Positions 1 to 12,162 of a stretch of DNA of 64,000 bases are shown here, piece by piece; within the stretch, counting starts at the first letter, position 1; each line of letters opens with the position of its first letter. The DNA is taken from assembly GCA_029891385.1 (NCBI GenBank), contig CM057228.1, forward strand, positions 36,087,023 to 36,151,022, in the 5' to 3' direction. The position numbers and the translations under genes were made by a program. The stretch is from Erythroxylum novogranatense. Lineage: Eukaryota > Streptophyta > Magnoliopsida > Malpighiales > Erythroxylaceae. Below the pieces are notes generated by a model. That model made no database searches and was not told where the DNA came from. It worked only from the letters and a program-made list of their open reading frames with translations.

Positions 1-1575
1 CTCAGAAGGTGTAAGAACAAGGTCCAAGTTCAGAAGAGAAGCCAACGTGGCATTTATATCTGAAGAAGAACCTAAAAAGATTGATGAAGCTCTAAAAGAT
101 GAAGCATGGATATTAGCTATGCAAGAGGAGTTGAATCAATTCAAGAGGAATAAAGTCCGTCCTTAGTTCCTAAACACGAAAAGAAATCCATTATTGGTAC
201 TAGATGGATATTCAAGAATAAGCTAGACGAATCAGGAAAAGTAAGTCATGAATAAGGCAAGATTAGTAGCACAAGGCTATAATCAGCGGGAAGGAATAGA
301 CTATAATTAGACATATGCTCCAAAGAGCAAGACTTGAAGCAATAAGGATACTTTAACTTGCATATCTTTTTTGCCATGACATAAAGTTTTTCAGATGGAT
401 GTAAAAGTGCATTTCTGAATGGCTTTATAGATGAAGAAGTCTATGTCAAGCACCCTCCTGGATTTGAGGATATAAAGTATCCAGATCATGTCTCTGAGAC
501 TTCATAAAGCCTTATATGGATCAAACAGGCTCCTAGAGCATGGTATGATCGTCATGCTCATTTCTTATTGAAAATGGATTTACTAGAGGTAAAGTTGACA
601 AAACTCTTTTAGGAAGAACTTGTATAATGATTTTATTATTGTGCAAATCTATGTTGATGATATTATTTTGGTGCCACCTCAAAAAGTTATGCATAAGTTT
701 TGAAAATATGATGAAAAATGAATTTGAGATGAGCATGATGGGTGAGTTAAAATTCTTTCTTGGATTGCAAGTAAAGCAAACTAAGGATAAGATTTTATCC
801 ATCAACAAAATATGTCAAAGAATTGTTGTCTAAATTTGATATGTGCGATGTTAAAAGTATGTCTACACCGATGCATCCTTCAAACTTGTTGTCGAAAGAC
901 GAAAGTGGTAAGAAGGTGGATCAAACCCTATTTGAGGATGATTGGTTCTTTGCTTTATCTTACGGCAAGTAGACTGACATTCTATTCGGTGTATGCTTGT
1001 GTGCAAGGTTTCAGCCGATCCTAGAGAATATCATTACATAGTCAGAAACTAATTTTGAGATATCTCGCAGTACTCTGATCTTTGCTTAAAGTATGAGAAA
1101 GGTAAAGCTTTCAGGTTGAATGGATATTGCAATGCGGACTATCTGGTGATAAGATTGAAAGGAAGAGCACGAGTGGTGGTTGTCACTACCTTGGACCAAA
1201 CACGTGTCATGGTCAAGCAAGAGACAAAGCTCGATTGCATTATCAACCGCAGGTTTAATATATGTCTGCCGCAAGTTGTTGTTCACAATTCTGTGGATCA
1301 AGTATCAATTGGAGGACTACTCAATACAAGAGGAAGAGATTCCAATATCTGCGACAACACCGAAGCCATCACTTGTCAAAGAATCCAATTCAACATTCAA
1401 GGGTGAAGCACATTGAAGTTAGACATCATTTCTTGAGAGATTACGTTCGTAAGAAAGTTGTCGACCTACAATTACGTGGAAACGAAATTTCAGTGGGCGA
1501 TATCTTCACAAAACCACTAAGTGAAGATCGCTTTAAAGAAATCGAGCGCAACCTCAATATGGTGATGTTAACGGA
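1..1575 (+). pseudogene. Ty1-copia (Sirevirus-type) pol relic: reverse transcriptase and RNase H
   Basis: This is the C-terminal half of a copia polyprotein, open to the left window edge and broken by many stops and frameshifts. Readable pieces in order: an RT entry segment near 85-240 (EAWILAMQEELNQF, then GTRWIFKNKLDESGK), the stretch QAPRAWYDR near 525, FEMSMMGELKFFLGLQ near 722-770, a variant of the GSLLYLTASR block near 940-975, the RNase H block VSWSSKRQSSIALSTA near 1190-1240, and the terminal HSRVKHIEVRHHFLRDYVR...DIFTKPLSEDRF near 1395-1535. The FEMSMMGEL and SLLYLTASR wording is typical of Sireviruses. No segment can make a functional enzyme. Confidence 0.85.
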
Positions 1576-1772
1576 CCAATCATCCGGTTTTTCAAAGAAG
1601 AAACAGATGACGGAGGAGTTAACGGACCAATCATCTGGTTTTTGCAAAGAAGAAAAAGATAGACGGAGGAGTTAACGGATCATTCATCCGATTTTTAAAG
1701 ACAAAGACAGAAGATCGGCGAGTTAACAGATTGATCATCCGATTTTTCAAAAGAAAGACAATGAAACGGTGG
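1567..1772 (+). repeat. 51-53 bp tandem repeat after the copia pol
   Basis: Units beginning gttaac/ggaccaatcatcc start at 1567, 1618, 1671 and 1722, and a fifth partial unit starts at 1773. Spacings are 51, 53, 51 and 51 bp. Each unit has the core 'atcatccgRtttttcaaa' and ends in an A/G-rich tract. The array lies immediately downstream of the pol terminus. Confidence 0.85.
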
Positions 1773-1989
1773 AGTTAAACGGCGCTGACGGTTTCAGACT
1801 TAAAACTTCTTTCACAAAGAAAATTTTAGAGGAAAAAGGTCACGATCATCGAGGAGTACAATCGTTCTAGAATTTGCTATAAAATCCCTAAAACCGACGT
1901 TTGGGATCTCTAACAAATTCGAAATTGCTAGTTCTCTGAAATCTCTCAAAAATTCTTCAAGCGAGTTCCTATTCACTCATAATCAACAA

Positions 1990-4339
1990 GATGAATGTCA
2001 AGCCCATTTTATGAGTTGATCCAGAGCAAACCGGGAAGATTGGTAAACTTTGAAGATCTAAGAAGGAACAAATGGATATAGAAATGGAGATAATAGCGGC
2101 GGGATGGAGAAACTTCTTTCAAATACAAGAGCAAGTTTATCTCAAAGAAGTTTATGAGTTCGAAACATACTAAAACCGTGGATAATACAATCGATCGTAT
2201 GTAGAAACACTCCTGTTATAGTAACCAAGGAGTTACTTGGAAAGAGTCACCGAATGTCCGAGTAGTGGAGTTCAACCTACTAACATGGTGAAATGGATGA
2301 CTAAGTCAAGTTGAACGAAGATGAAATTACTCGTCAACTTTATGGTCGTAACAACCCAATGAAAGAAGAGCCTCTTAGCTTGTACCAAAGGCAAGGGTTT
2401 TGTTTCTTTGCTTTGTGTGACTGTGTTTACCTAGGATAGGTTCAAGACATCAAGTCACTACTTTGGATGAACAATGTATCCTTCATCTCTGAATCACCAA
2501 CCAATAGATTTACCATTTTGATTTATCAATATATGGTTAAATCAATAAAGGATACAAACACTCTCCGTATGGGATGTTGTTGACAAGGATGTTTAAAGAA
2601 TCGGAATCGATTGAGTTGGGAGTCGATGTAAGGTATCTGTAAGAAGTTATATAGATTCTACATCGATTGCCAAAATGGGTCCGAGATTTTCGACAAACAA
2701 GGAGCGAAGAATCAAGGAAAGCAACAACCGAGGGGAGCCTAAACCAAGAAATCCTCTATAAAGGAGAGAAGATCACACTCTCGAAGTCAAGTCAAGATCT
2801 GCTCGATTTTTGAATCAGTGACTTAAAGCGGAAAGGGAACCTTTGGTGAGTGACATTCATAAGCAAGCAAGAACGCCACCCACAAAGGAAACTGTCGCGA
2901 CGTAAAGAAGCCATCCTTCCAAAGATTCAAGCAAACCAAAGCATTATGAACGAGCGAGATCAAAAGCTACAAAATCATCATCATCAATCCTCGAGAAAGT
3001 TTCGTAAACTCAATCTCAAGGAAATGAAGGAAAAGGAAAGTAGAAGAACCCGAGAAGAAGAAAGTTCAATCCAAGAGGTCACCAAGGTTAAAGAAAATGA
3101 GTGCAAGAAAAGAAGAAAATCCAACAACAGAGGCAAAGGCTAAGAAGACAAGGCTAGAAGAAACTGTTGTTGACATTTCTAAAAATCTGCTGACGTGTCG
3201 TTTAGTCTTTGCTGATGTTCTTGAAGTTAATATGGAAGCCGCTCTCGAAGCGATTATGGAAGTCAAGTAAAGGTAATATTAAGGATTCTCACAAAATTTT
3301 AATAATCCAATTTTGAAGAAATAGTTCCTACTACTTTTCAGTCCACACTTGTCCATAAACAAGTTGCTACACATGTTTTGGGACGTAAGGCTACTTCAAA
3401 AGTTGTAAGTGTGATGACTAATGTTCCATCCAAGTATTTAACTTTTCAAAGAGAAAGATGGGAACATAGATTGGTTGTAAGAGAGGAGAAGAAGACCAAG
3501 TCGGTCATCATCGAGACAAACCCAAGAGATTTGTCAAAGCATTCTTCAAATCAGAGAATATGATAATGGCATTTCTCATCCGCTGGATAGGGGTTACAAA
3601 ATTTCTATGATCAATCAAGAGAGTTGGGAGAGAACCATATCCACCAGAGCCATTTGGAGAGCGATCACTTCTTATCCTATACTTGAAAGCAAAGATAATA
3701 ATCAAGGTGGTACCTGATCTTCAACCACCAAATTTTGTTGAACTCAATTATGAGAAGCTAAAGTTGAAAGTTCAACCCGAGCCAAGATGGATGACATGTC
3801 TTCCGATCGATCAAGAGGCGGAAATTGATTGATGAAGCATGTAAGGAGAAAAGGAGTGGTAAGTCCATCTGCGTATATCAAGATCCGTGACCAAGTCTAA
3901 CTAAGGCCACAAAGAGATGATCCACAGGAGGCAATATCGAATGGGTCAAGATTGTTCATTCGATTGGCAACTCGTAATGTTGTTTTACTATAATACGTAA
4001 CATTCTGCTAAATCGACCTCTGTGGAGATCACTTCAATTGCGAAAGCTATGCCATGGTTTGGGCGCACTTATCAACGAATAAGAGATTCCTATGATCTTG
4101 ATATCAATGAACAAGTTGTATTTGTTCCTCCTCCTCTTCGCAAATCATTGAACCAAATGTCTTTAACAAGGAAGCTTATACAACAACAAAGGGCTATCGT
4201 TGAAAAGCAAGTTGTTAAGACAAGACCCTCGACTGCAGATGAATCATCAACTCTAAAGAAGCATGTTCGTAAGCTTGATAAAGATATGAAGAAGATTAAG
4301 AAGATGCTGAAAAAGTTGGTGAAGCAGATTGGAAAATAA
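1990..4339 (+). pseudogene. Env-like / 'putative plant transposon' ORF of the Sirevirus, degenerate
   Basis: Downstream of pol and upstream of the LTR there is a second long reading region, now frameshifted and stopped. Legible blocks: GRLVNFEDLRRNKWI near 2030-2080, AAGWRNFFQIQEQVYLKEVYEF near 2096-2160, KLNEDEITRQLYGRNNPMKEEPLSLYQRQGFCFF near 2307-2405 and SFISESPTNRFTILIYQYMVKS near 2480-2545. A Lys/Arg/Glu-rich region follows at 2850-3143. The best-preserved end is 4022-4339, 105 aa closing in a Lys-rich heptad-like segment, probably a coiled coil. Position and coiled coil match the env-like ORF known in Sireviruses; the wording resembles a domain widely annotated as plant transposon protein. 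The function of that family is not established. Confidence 0.6.
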
Positions 4340-4513
4340 TTTTTGATCAATAACAAATAGGGGAGAAGGGAGAAGGAAGAGAGAAGGAGTAGGAAGAAAT
4401 CAATTGGAAGGATGAAGATAATTTTTATCTCAATGCTTCAGATAATTCATAAGTATATGATACTTTTCATATTTCTCTAATTACAAGTATTTGTTATTAT
4501 CAAAAGGGGAGAA

Positions 4514-5505
4514 TGTTAAGTCAAACCAGACTTCACGATTAAATAATTTTGATAATAAACAAAGAGAAATATACGAAAGAAAAGCGCATTTTAAGGAAAA
4601 GGTAAGATACAAAAGCATTTTAAGAAAAATGTATACGTAAAAGCATTTGAAGAAAAGCGATTTATACAAAATAAGACGAAAGTAAAAGCAGATTAAGAAA
4701 AGCAGATGATACAAAAGGCATTTAAAGAAAAATGAGGCGGAAGAAAAGCGACGATCTACAAAAGCGGATTTAAGCTTTACGAAGAAAAGCGATTTAAAGA
4801 AAAGCGACGGAAGAAAATGTATTAAAGAAAAGCGGACGATACAAAAGCGTATTTAAGCTTTACGAAGACAAAATCAGACGATATGAAAATAAAATGGAAG
4901 AAAGAAACATCGCTTAAGACGGTTCTGAGCTAAACCAATAACCGCTTTTAAAGATTCAAGCGGATAGTCAAGAAACAGTTGAAGTTCCGACTATAAATAA
5001 GAGTCGAGATTGAAGAAGAAATAACTTTTGGAAAAAGTGAATGAAACTCTGTGTATTCAATATCTGTCTATCTCAGAGAAAAATTGCGAACTATTTTCGA
5101 GTGTATATTGAGAAGAGCAACTCTTTTGTAAAAGCTCTTTATCGCTTTTCATTTTGAAAAGTGTTACAGATAGCTCAAGAGGCTAAGAGTAAAAGAATAC
5201 TTCTTTAAGAGAGACCAAGAGGCTCAATCTAAAGAATACTTGTAATCGGTTTGAGATAGTGAAAATCTCGTAAGAATATCGAGGACCGGACGTAGCCCAG
5301 TTTAAAGTGAACCAGATAAAATTGCTATGTTTCTCTCTCTAACTCTTACTTTTCTTAAATCGTAGTTTTCATTATTAACAAAGTTTTTCAAACTAGTTAA
5401 GAATTGATTTACGATAAGTTTTCTGAAAGAACAAAGCAAGTGTTATTGAAGGGTTTAAAGAAAAGTTTATCACAATTCAACCCCCCCTTCTTGTGTATCT
5501 TGGTC
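4514..5505 (+). mobile_element. Sirevirus-type 3' LTR
   Basis: The purine tract aaaaggggagaa at 4502-4513 is followed by TGTTAAGTC, the expected PPT/LTR boundary. Inside are an A-rich degenerate array (4570-4910, units of the type 'aaaagcatttaagaaaagc'), a TATA box, a 'gaccggacgtagcccag...gtgaaccagataaa' block near 5284-5320 and a C-run 'caattcaaccccccc' near 5472-5487. The last two are features I associate with Sirevirus LTRs. The 3' end is uncertain: the terminal CA could be near 5505 or a few bases further on. The matching 5' LTR would lie outside the window. Confidence 0.65.
4992..4999 (+). promoter_or_regulatory. LTR TATA box
   Basis: TATAAATA in the context gactataaataagagtcgag, in the middle of the Sirevirus LTR and after the A-rich array, where an LTR promoter is expected. 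Confidence 0.55.
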
Positions 5506-5624
5506 ATATTATTACTCAATATATTAACGTGTGATTTACTTCACATATGACACTATTACTATGATATATGTAATCAAATGGTATACAAAAATGACAAACG
5601 TCTAAAAATTCGTTTCTAACATAC

Positions 5625-6458
5625 CCCGGGGTACTTGCAGGCCATTAGGCCTGGTCACCGCATCATGCAGAACCACGAGGTCGGCCATTGACCCTCCCAT
5701 CCCGCAAGAACATAAACAAAATTTAAGTTCTTGTCGCACACACCTAGGACATTAGTGCATATTCTCCCTTTCCTACCTCGATATCTGGGCTTGTCTGCCT
5801 GGGGAACTATTATGTCCAAATATGTCCCATCGAGAGCACCAAGGCAACCCTTTGTTCACAATTCCAATCAAAAAACAGTTCGAGTTAACAAACTTCATCA
5901 AAAAAGAAATGACATACTGTATTGTCGCTACATAACATGACTAACCTTAAACCATTTCCATCTAGTGTCTGTGCAATCCTCAGGAACGGGTATGGGTTTG
6001 ACCAACAACAGATGTTGAAGCTTTAAAACAGCTTTCAACACACTGTGGAAAACCCTACTAATTGTCTCTCCGGACCTCATAAATCGAACTTGTAATACTC
6101 TATTAGATTTATTTTGTGTTAATATTCTAAGGAATAATAAAACTTTTTCTTCAATGGATACATGACCCGTATTTGTCAACCCACCATTTACCTGAAGCAT
6201 CTCACATAACAATGTGAATGCATTACTATCCATCCTTATATCCCACTGGGTATTCCTATCCCCCTCGTGCAAAATCCTATCTACATTGGCTGCCCTATTT
6301 GGTACTGTCAATGCCCTAGTTCCTCTCGCATTTTCACTTCTACGTCGGCTTTTGGTGTATAGATACAAGCAAACGAGCAAGGCCATCCTCATGAGATCCA
6401 TTTGCCCTTTCATAATCTCATACAAAGCCAGACACTTAATTATACGATCACGATCCAT
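5625..6458 (-). pseudogene. PIF/Harbinger transposase relic (HARBI1/ALP1-like), two exons
   Basis: Exon 1 runs 6458 to 5946 (171 codons). It has the N-terminal domain ending in SIEEKVLLFLRILTQNKSNR, RFMRSGETISRVFHSVLKAV and PVPEDCTDTRWKWFK. A 96-bp intron (5945-5850, GT-AG) leads to exon 2 (5849-5625). Exon 2 carries the start of the DDE nuclease: CLGALDGTYLDI with the first catalytic Asp, PRYRGRKGRICTNVLGVCD, then AGWEGSMADLVVLHDAVTRPNG. The reading ends at VPRG, followed by GTATGT, a plausible donor, so a further exon with the last catalytic residue is missing. The copia LTR starts just beyond. The start is the first Met that gives a family-like N-terminus. Family members cleave DNA for transposition; this one is incomplete. 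Confidence 0.8.
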
Positions 6459-6579
6459 TGATTCCAAATTGCAAAATAAAACCGTACGCAAATGTAAAAA
6501 ATTGTAATGTTCAAAAACTAGATTTGTACATATGTATAGAATAGTAAGATGTGTAACAACTCCATTGAAGAAATGCATT

Positions 6580-9500
6580 GATTCCGTTCTATACTTGTTT
6601 TCCTATGCATATATTGTTTTCCTATGCATATATAATATCATTAGTAAGATGTGTAACAACTCCATTGAAGAAAATTGCAAGACTACAGATAATTAGTTAA
6701 TTATTGGTTTAAAATATCATTAAAAGATTTATTATTACTAAAACTGAAACAAGGAATTTCTTACAAAAAAGCCAAAAAACAATTGTAATTAATGGCTAAA
6801 GTAGAACTCAATAGTGAGTATAATTCAAATCTTATGTTTTTAACATCTCTCTAAGTTACTGATATGTGTACTTTCCCTGAAGTTTGAAACTTTCTCTAAA
6901 AATCTGAGAGGTACATTCTGCACCTCTTTATCCCCTGTACTCAGAAAGGGCAAGGAGACAGCAAAGTGGACATTGCAATGACACAACTAGATCATGATCT
7001 GCCCACATGGAAACAAGAGACAGACTCATGATCTCTGGTATAATGTAGTTTGGTTTGATCTGGTCTGGTGTTATTTTTAGAGTGAGTTAAGCAAAGATGG
7101 TGGAGTCATGGTGGTCCATCAAGTTGTATCATATGTCCATTTCGATCTTGTTGGCTGGGGCACATAGTTTAATTGCATTACACATACAAAACAGACCTGC
7201 AATTCATTAGTTACCAAGCAGTGCACATGCATTTCAGTTTATGGCTTTTGATTTGTCTCTAATTTCATGTCCTATGTTTCGTAGTTTCAGAAGGTAGAAG
7301 ACGTGATCTTGCAAGAAAGTAACGGCTATCTACCTTCATGTTCACCAATAGATCTTCATGAGTTTTAAGTGAACCTATAAATTATGTAAATTAGTCATAC
7401 TTAATAGAAGTGTTCTTTTATATAAAAGTAGAGAGTTCAACTATTATGCTTCAAATACATAATGAATAATTCATTACATACATATGCTTCAAGCAGAAGT
7501 TTGTTTCCCAACAGAACACAGCACAAATATTTTGTGTTCTAACAGAAAATGGGATACAAAAGTTGGTCCTCAGGTTCACAAGCATGCTAAGAACATAATA
7601 ACTGAAATGTTTTCTGCCCATTTCAAGCCCAAGAATTCATGTGCATGTTTGATATTGCTAAATCTTAGCTAAACCACAATTATTTACACTTCTTTACATT
7701 TGCAAATCTAAGAACTTACCACATTCAGCGATGTATACACAACAAACACAAAGAATATTTGAATATTACGGTAAGATAAAGAAGGACTAACCACTTTGAG
7801 AAGAAGTCCTCAAAATTCAAGTTCCCGAATGCAAGAAGATTGATGCTGAAATATAGAATGTCCCACACCCTGAACATGAAACATTAATCTCATTGATTAC
7901 TTGACTCAACAGCAATTAAGATATATAATTGCAAAAGGATATATTTAACTAATAATACCATGCAAGGCCAGATAGGAAGAACGTACTAAAGTAATTCACA
8001 TTTTTCTGAACATAGGAAGAAGGAACTAAACACAATCATTGAACTCAAGTTTTTTTTTATCTTTTTGTGAGCATGCTCTTGAACTATCAAACTTTGATGC
8101 ACGGTTGGCTTTCTGGTGTGAAAGCCGCACTATACAATATACAGTGGAAAGTTAAGTTCACCCATTGAACTAAAGCTAGTGTATAATTAAAAGGGAATGA
8201 CTATGCAGAAACAAATGCTTACTTAATTTATAATTTCAGCTGCCTTTCAAGCTCTAATATAATGTATAATATTTGTATAGGAAAGGTGCAAGTCATGCAG
8301 TAAAATAAAACAAATTAGGGGCAGGTCTAGTGAAAGGAGGTGGTCAATTAAGATGCAATTGATAGTTACCATGACAGCCTCTAAAATATATCAGCAGTGC
8401 AAACACAAGCCATTGTTCACAAGCTTCAGCAACAGATTAGTTAAACAGGGTTACAACATTACTCACTGAGGTTCAAATGAGTTGGAGTCATTTAATCAAC
8501 AATTATGTTGTGCACTTGACATTCACTAAGTCAAACAGTATTTGACTATTGCGGAAATCATGAACACAATGTACTTTGGTGAAGTGCAACCGTTAATAAT
8601 AAGAAGGATTGAATTATGTATTGACAATAACAAAGCAATACATAATTGCGACCACTGATCGAAATCAAACTTTGATTGAATCTTAATTGTTCAATTATGA
8701 AGTACGACCGTTCAACAACTTAAATGATTGAATTAACACAACCGTCAACACTCAAGTATCGAGACTCAAAACAAAAAGAGGATACTGCTTTTATTGTACA
8801 GCATTCATCTTCTTATTCTCAGCACTGAAATGCCTTATATTGTAAGTCTGAAATGGTCACAAACCCCCAACCATTTCAAACTGAAGCAATCATGGAGTTC
8901 TTTCCCCATGAAACAATGTTCAAGGAGTTGAATAACACAATCATTAGTCTATTCCCCAAGGTACATTTCAATAACTCTATACTTGACCTTAGAACTATAT
9001 ATTGTTATAATACAATCTATAGGTCATAGCCTCATTCCTTCCTCAACTTCACTTTCTGCACAGGATGTTGTTTATTTTAATACCTACTAATCGTCCCTGT
9101 TGGTTATACAAGTAATATTATTTCAATGCAAATTCTCCTAAAAGTCTCTTTATGATATTCCTCATATCACAATCGATCACTGAAGCACCAATGTCAAAAT
9201 GAAATAATTGATTATCTTCTTTTGTTTAGTTTAACTGAAAACCTAAAAATTGACATTTGAAGCCCTGAACATTCACTAAATTAAAATAGATGAAATGCCC
9301 TTTATAAGAACAAAGATGAACAGCCATACCTATAGTTCATAATTGCTTATTCAATGTTATTACGTGGCTTACAAATGATCACCAAACAATGTATTATTAT
9401 TCAAACAAAATGCAAATGCTTAACTTTCATCATTCACATCTTTGGATACACAACAAACACAACTGATCAACTATTGAGCAGCAAGAGAATTATATTAAAA

Positions 9501-10560
9501 AAAATTGCTAATGTAAATATAACAACTATGCTGAATTCGCTCCACTTATTTACTTACTGCTTCCTCAAAAGAAATATGAAGAGCAACAATTAATCGAATG
9601 ATTTTAACGAGCATTAAAAAGAACGCTATAAAGAGTAACATGAAGGCATGTCCATCCTCCATACATGTAAACCATGATTAGTTTTCGAGAACGAACATAT
9701 GTAGAATGGCTTGTCCATAATGTGAAATGGAAGTTTTGAATTAGGTAACTAATAAAACCAAACGTGAAGGGTGTGGCAAAGTTTTGTTTGCCATCCTCAC
9801 TTCATTATTCAACCGAGGCAAACTTCCTAAAAGCTTTGCCTCGATAATTTAAACAAAATCAATTCGTAAATCCATTCATCCAATAAATCTTTGAACTTGA
9901 ATATCAAATATAAAGAAACCAAAGATAATCATGGCAGGTCAAATAGATTTCCCTCTTGGCAAGCCGAGCTTATTCATCAGATAAAGACGATAGTACTTTG
10001 TGATGACATACTGCAACAAGTTTTAACAAGTTAAATTGTCATTTTCAGACCAGATCCTAGTAGTGAAGAAAGCCAACTCAATAGTTGAGATTACTCCACA
10101 AATGAACTAATTCAACAAATTTTTTCTTTAATATACATCTTAAAACAACGAAAAGAACCTCATCCCTCACCCAATGCATATCCATCAAGAAATCCGAATC
10201 CCTAACCCTTCCACACCCATCAATAACACAGATACGCTTTTAGCTCAGTCAAACACCCATTACAAACCCATTACCCATACAGGAAAACAATACCCATGGA
10301 TGAAGAGTCTTACCCAGATACGAGATATGATAATGGCTTATGACGGTTTGCTTCGGTGGAGACTGGAACGTTAGCGAAACAGATCTGGAGGAAGACAAAG
10401 AAATATCAGCGAGAGTCGCGTGCGGACGTGCGAAGGGAAAATAACCAACCTTTCACGACGGAGACGCAGCAAAGTGAGGAAGGAGACACGGAGGTATGGG
10501 GTAGTTTCAGAAATAAGGAGGTACTGCGTTAGAAAGAAATGACGAAGAAGAAATGACGAA
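6580..10560. other. No recognisable gene; AT-rich intergenic DNA
   Basis: I find no conserved protein domain, RNA gene or element boundary here. Minus-strand 10,314-10,010 shows a GC-richer stretch with a good donor (GGTAAGA, GT at 10,313-10,312) and an acceptor (TTGCAG, AG at 10,012-10,011). These could be untranslated exons of a transcript, but no ATG-led reading frame joins them. The 42-bp interval near 6570-6670 repeats 'gtaagatgtgtaacaactccattgaagaaa' twice. Confidence 0.5.
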
Positions 10561-10594
10561 GAAGAGTTGGCTTCGGAGGTGAAAATGTGAGGGC

Positions 10595-10795
10595 ATTATG
10601 GCCATTTCACTATCTTGTCCAACAGACATTGTTCTCTGTCCGATGGTTTTGGGTTGGACAAAATTATTTGTCTTTGTCCATTGAAGACAGGACAAAACTT
10701 TTGCAGACGGTAAAGCAAACACCTATCAGGACAGAACAATTATGTCCTTGTCATCCGTCCTCACGTCCGAGGACGGTAACCAAACACAGCCATAG
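10595..10795. mobile_element. Possible MITE-like insertion rich in GGACA/TGTCC
   Basis: About 200 bp differs in composition from its flanks and carries at least eight copies of TGTCC/GGACA in both orientations, for example at 10,617, 10,638, 10,657, 10,675, 10,689 and 10,730. It ends '...ggtaaccaaacacagccat', whose complement begins atggctgtgtttggtt, a wording common at non-autonomous hAT-type ends. The left edge begins atggcc. Terminal inverted repeats are very short and no clear target duplication is visible, so this is tentative. Confidence 0.35.
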
Positions 10796-10859
10796 AGTTT
10801 CAATTCTGGGATTAAGAATGTGAACTTTTGGACGGAAATAATCGTACATGGAAAATGTG

Positions 10860-11502
10860 TTAGAATATGGATATACCTGAACTGTTTTACGCATAACTTT
10901 TGATGTAGTGATCCGAATTGAGCGCGGTCAGTGGCGTTGGATTCGTATGATTGAGAGGAACATTTCTCTAGAAGGAAGTTTGGACAAATTCCTTCATCTT
11001 GATAGTGCGAATCAACCCGTAAGTAAGCATGACTTTAAGCTTTGAATGGAGGGTAAAATGGTCAATTAGCCATCATTTAATGAAACACAAGAATGAGTTG
11101 TCGTTTTGAGCTATTAAAAGCCACGAAAGTGGCTGGAAAATCATAAGAAAAGGGAGAAGAAAATAAAAGAAAGAAGAGAGGAGAAGATTTTGTCCATGGA
11201 GAAAGGAAGAGGGAGAAAGGTAAGCTTGATTTTTCTACTTGATTCTTAAGGATTTTCATGTTGATCCAAGAGAGAAAAAGGTTGGAAAAGAAGAAAGCTT
11301 GCTTTGGGAACCAAGAAATCTGAAAATAGAAGGAGAAAGAGGTAAGAGAAAATTTTCGACTTTAAGTTTTTGATGAATTTTTGATTGAGAAGTATGGAAA
11401 AGGGCTTGGGTTTGTGATTTATGAAGTTGATTTTGGTATATATGCCTTAGGTTGTGTTTAATTTTGGATGAAAATTTGATTAAATTTTAGGCTTTATTTA
11501 AA
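10860..11502 (+). mobile_element. Fragment of a gypsy-type LTR, sense orientation
   Basis: Begins 'tgttagaatatgg' and contains 'gtgatccgaattgagcgcgg', a TATA-like 'gagctattaaaagcc' near 11,108 and a purine-rich leader. The organisation resembles the long LTRs elsewhere in this window. It has no coding content. The ends are not defined, and the assignment rests on style and position upstream of gypsy pol. Confidence 0.35.
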
Positions 11503-12162
11503 TGTTGGATCCCGCATTCGGAACCCAACTACTTATCCAAATTCCCTCATATGTACGCATGATTCCTTATAAACTCTTCTTGCTCTGATACCATAAATGT
11601 TGGGACCCGATCCGGGAATCGGATCCCAACCGAAAAACGAATGGGAACGAAAGAAACGGAATCGAATGGGAACGGAAATTTCGCATCGAAATATCGAATC
11701 GGAAACAAAGCAATAGATGACGCGAAACGAAAAACGAAACGGAACCGAATGCAAATCGGACCACAAAGCGAATTGAATCAAATCAAACCAAAAGTAGCGA
11801 AACGGATCGAATACAAATCGCAAACAGAAACAAATGCCGACATCCGAAAACGCAAATCTTAGGAAATGAAAAGTTGCGTTGGAACCTTAGACTCAAACTA
11901 TTCGAAATCCGGTATAATTTTTACACTTTTTCTTTTTAATTCATGCTATTTAACTTCATTTCAATCAACTCATCCACTTTCCTCTCATAATCCATAAAAA
12001 TTCATTCAAATATCAAATTCCTCTAACCGAAACAATTCTTTTCTCCTACATTTTTCTTAAATTCATCACATTTCCTTAAATTCATTCTCATTCTCACCAA
12101 TTCTTTCTCCATTTAAATTCATTGTAATATTTCTATTATCCTCAAAAGTTCGGGGTCCAACA
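11503..12162 (-). mobile_element. Antisense LTR remnant with primer-binding site
   Basis: The LTR proper is 11,598-12,162: it starts TGTTGGGACCCGATCC and ends TTCGGGGTCCAACA, giving inverted TGTTGG/CCAACA ends. Read on the minus strand, the LTR ends in CCCAACA and after a few bases is followed by TGGTATCAGAGCA (11,593-11,581), the standard tRNA-Met primer-binding site. So this is a 5' LTR lying antisense. Only about 95 bp of internal sequence remains before another LTR-like terminus (TGTTGGATCCCG at 11,503). No matching flanking duplication is visible. Confidence 0.65.

Noticed and set aside
7790..7870. Minus-strand exon-like stretch reading VWDILYFSINLLAFGNLNFEDFFSKW
   Set aside because: Bounded by acceptable splice sites, but I could not link it to other exons or to a known family; AT-rich sequence often gives such chance frames.
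8892..8960. Plus-strand ATG exon-like stretch followed by a GTACAT donor
   Set aside because: The next candidate exon stops after a few codons; no family recognised.
10010..10540. Possible minus-strand gene with a GC-rich first exon and a good GT-AG pair
   Set aside because: No ATG-led frame crosses the junction and the next exon frame stops after 24 codons. At most an untranslated or non-coding transcript.
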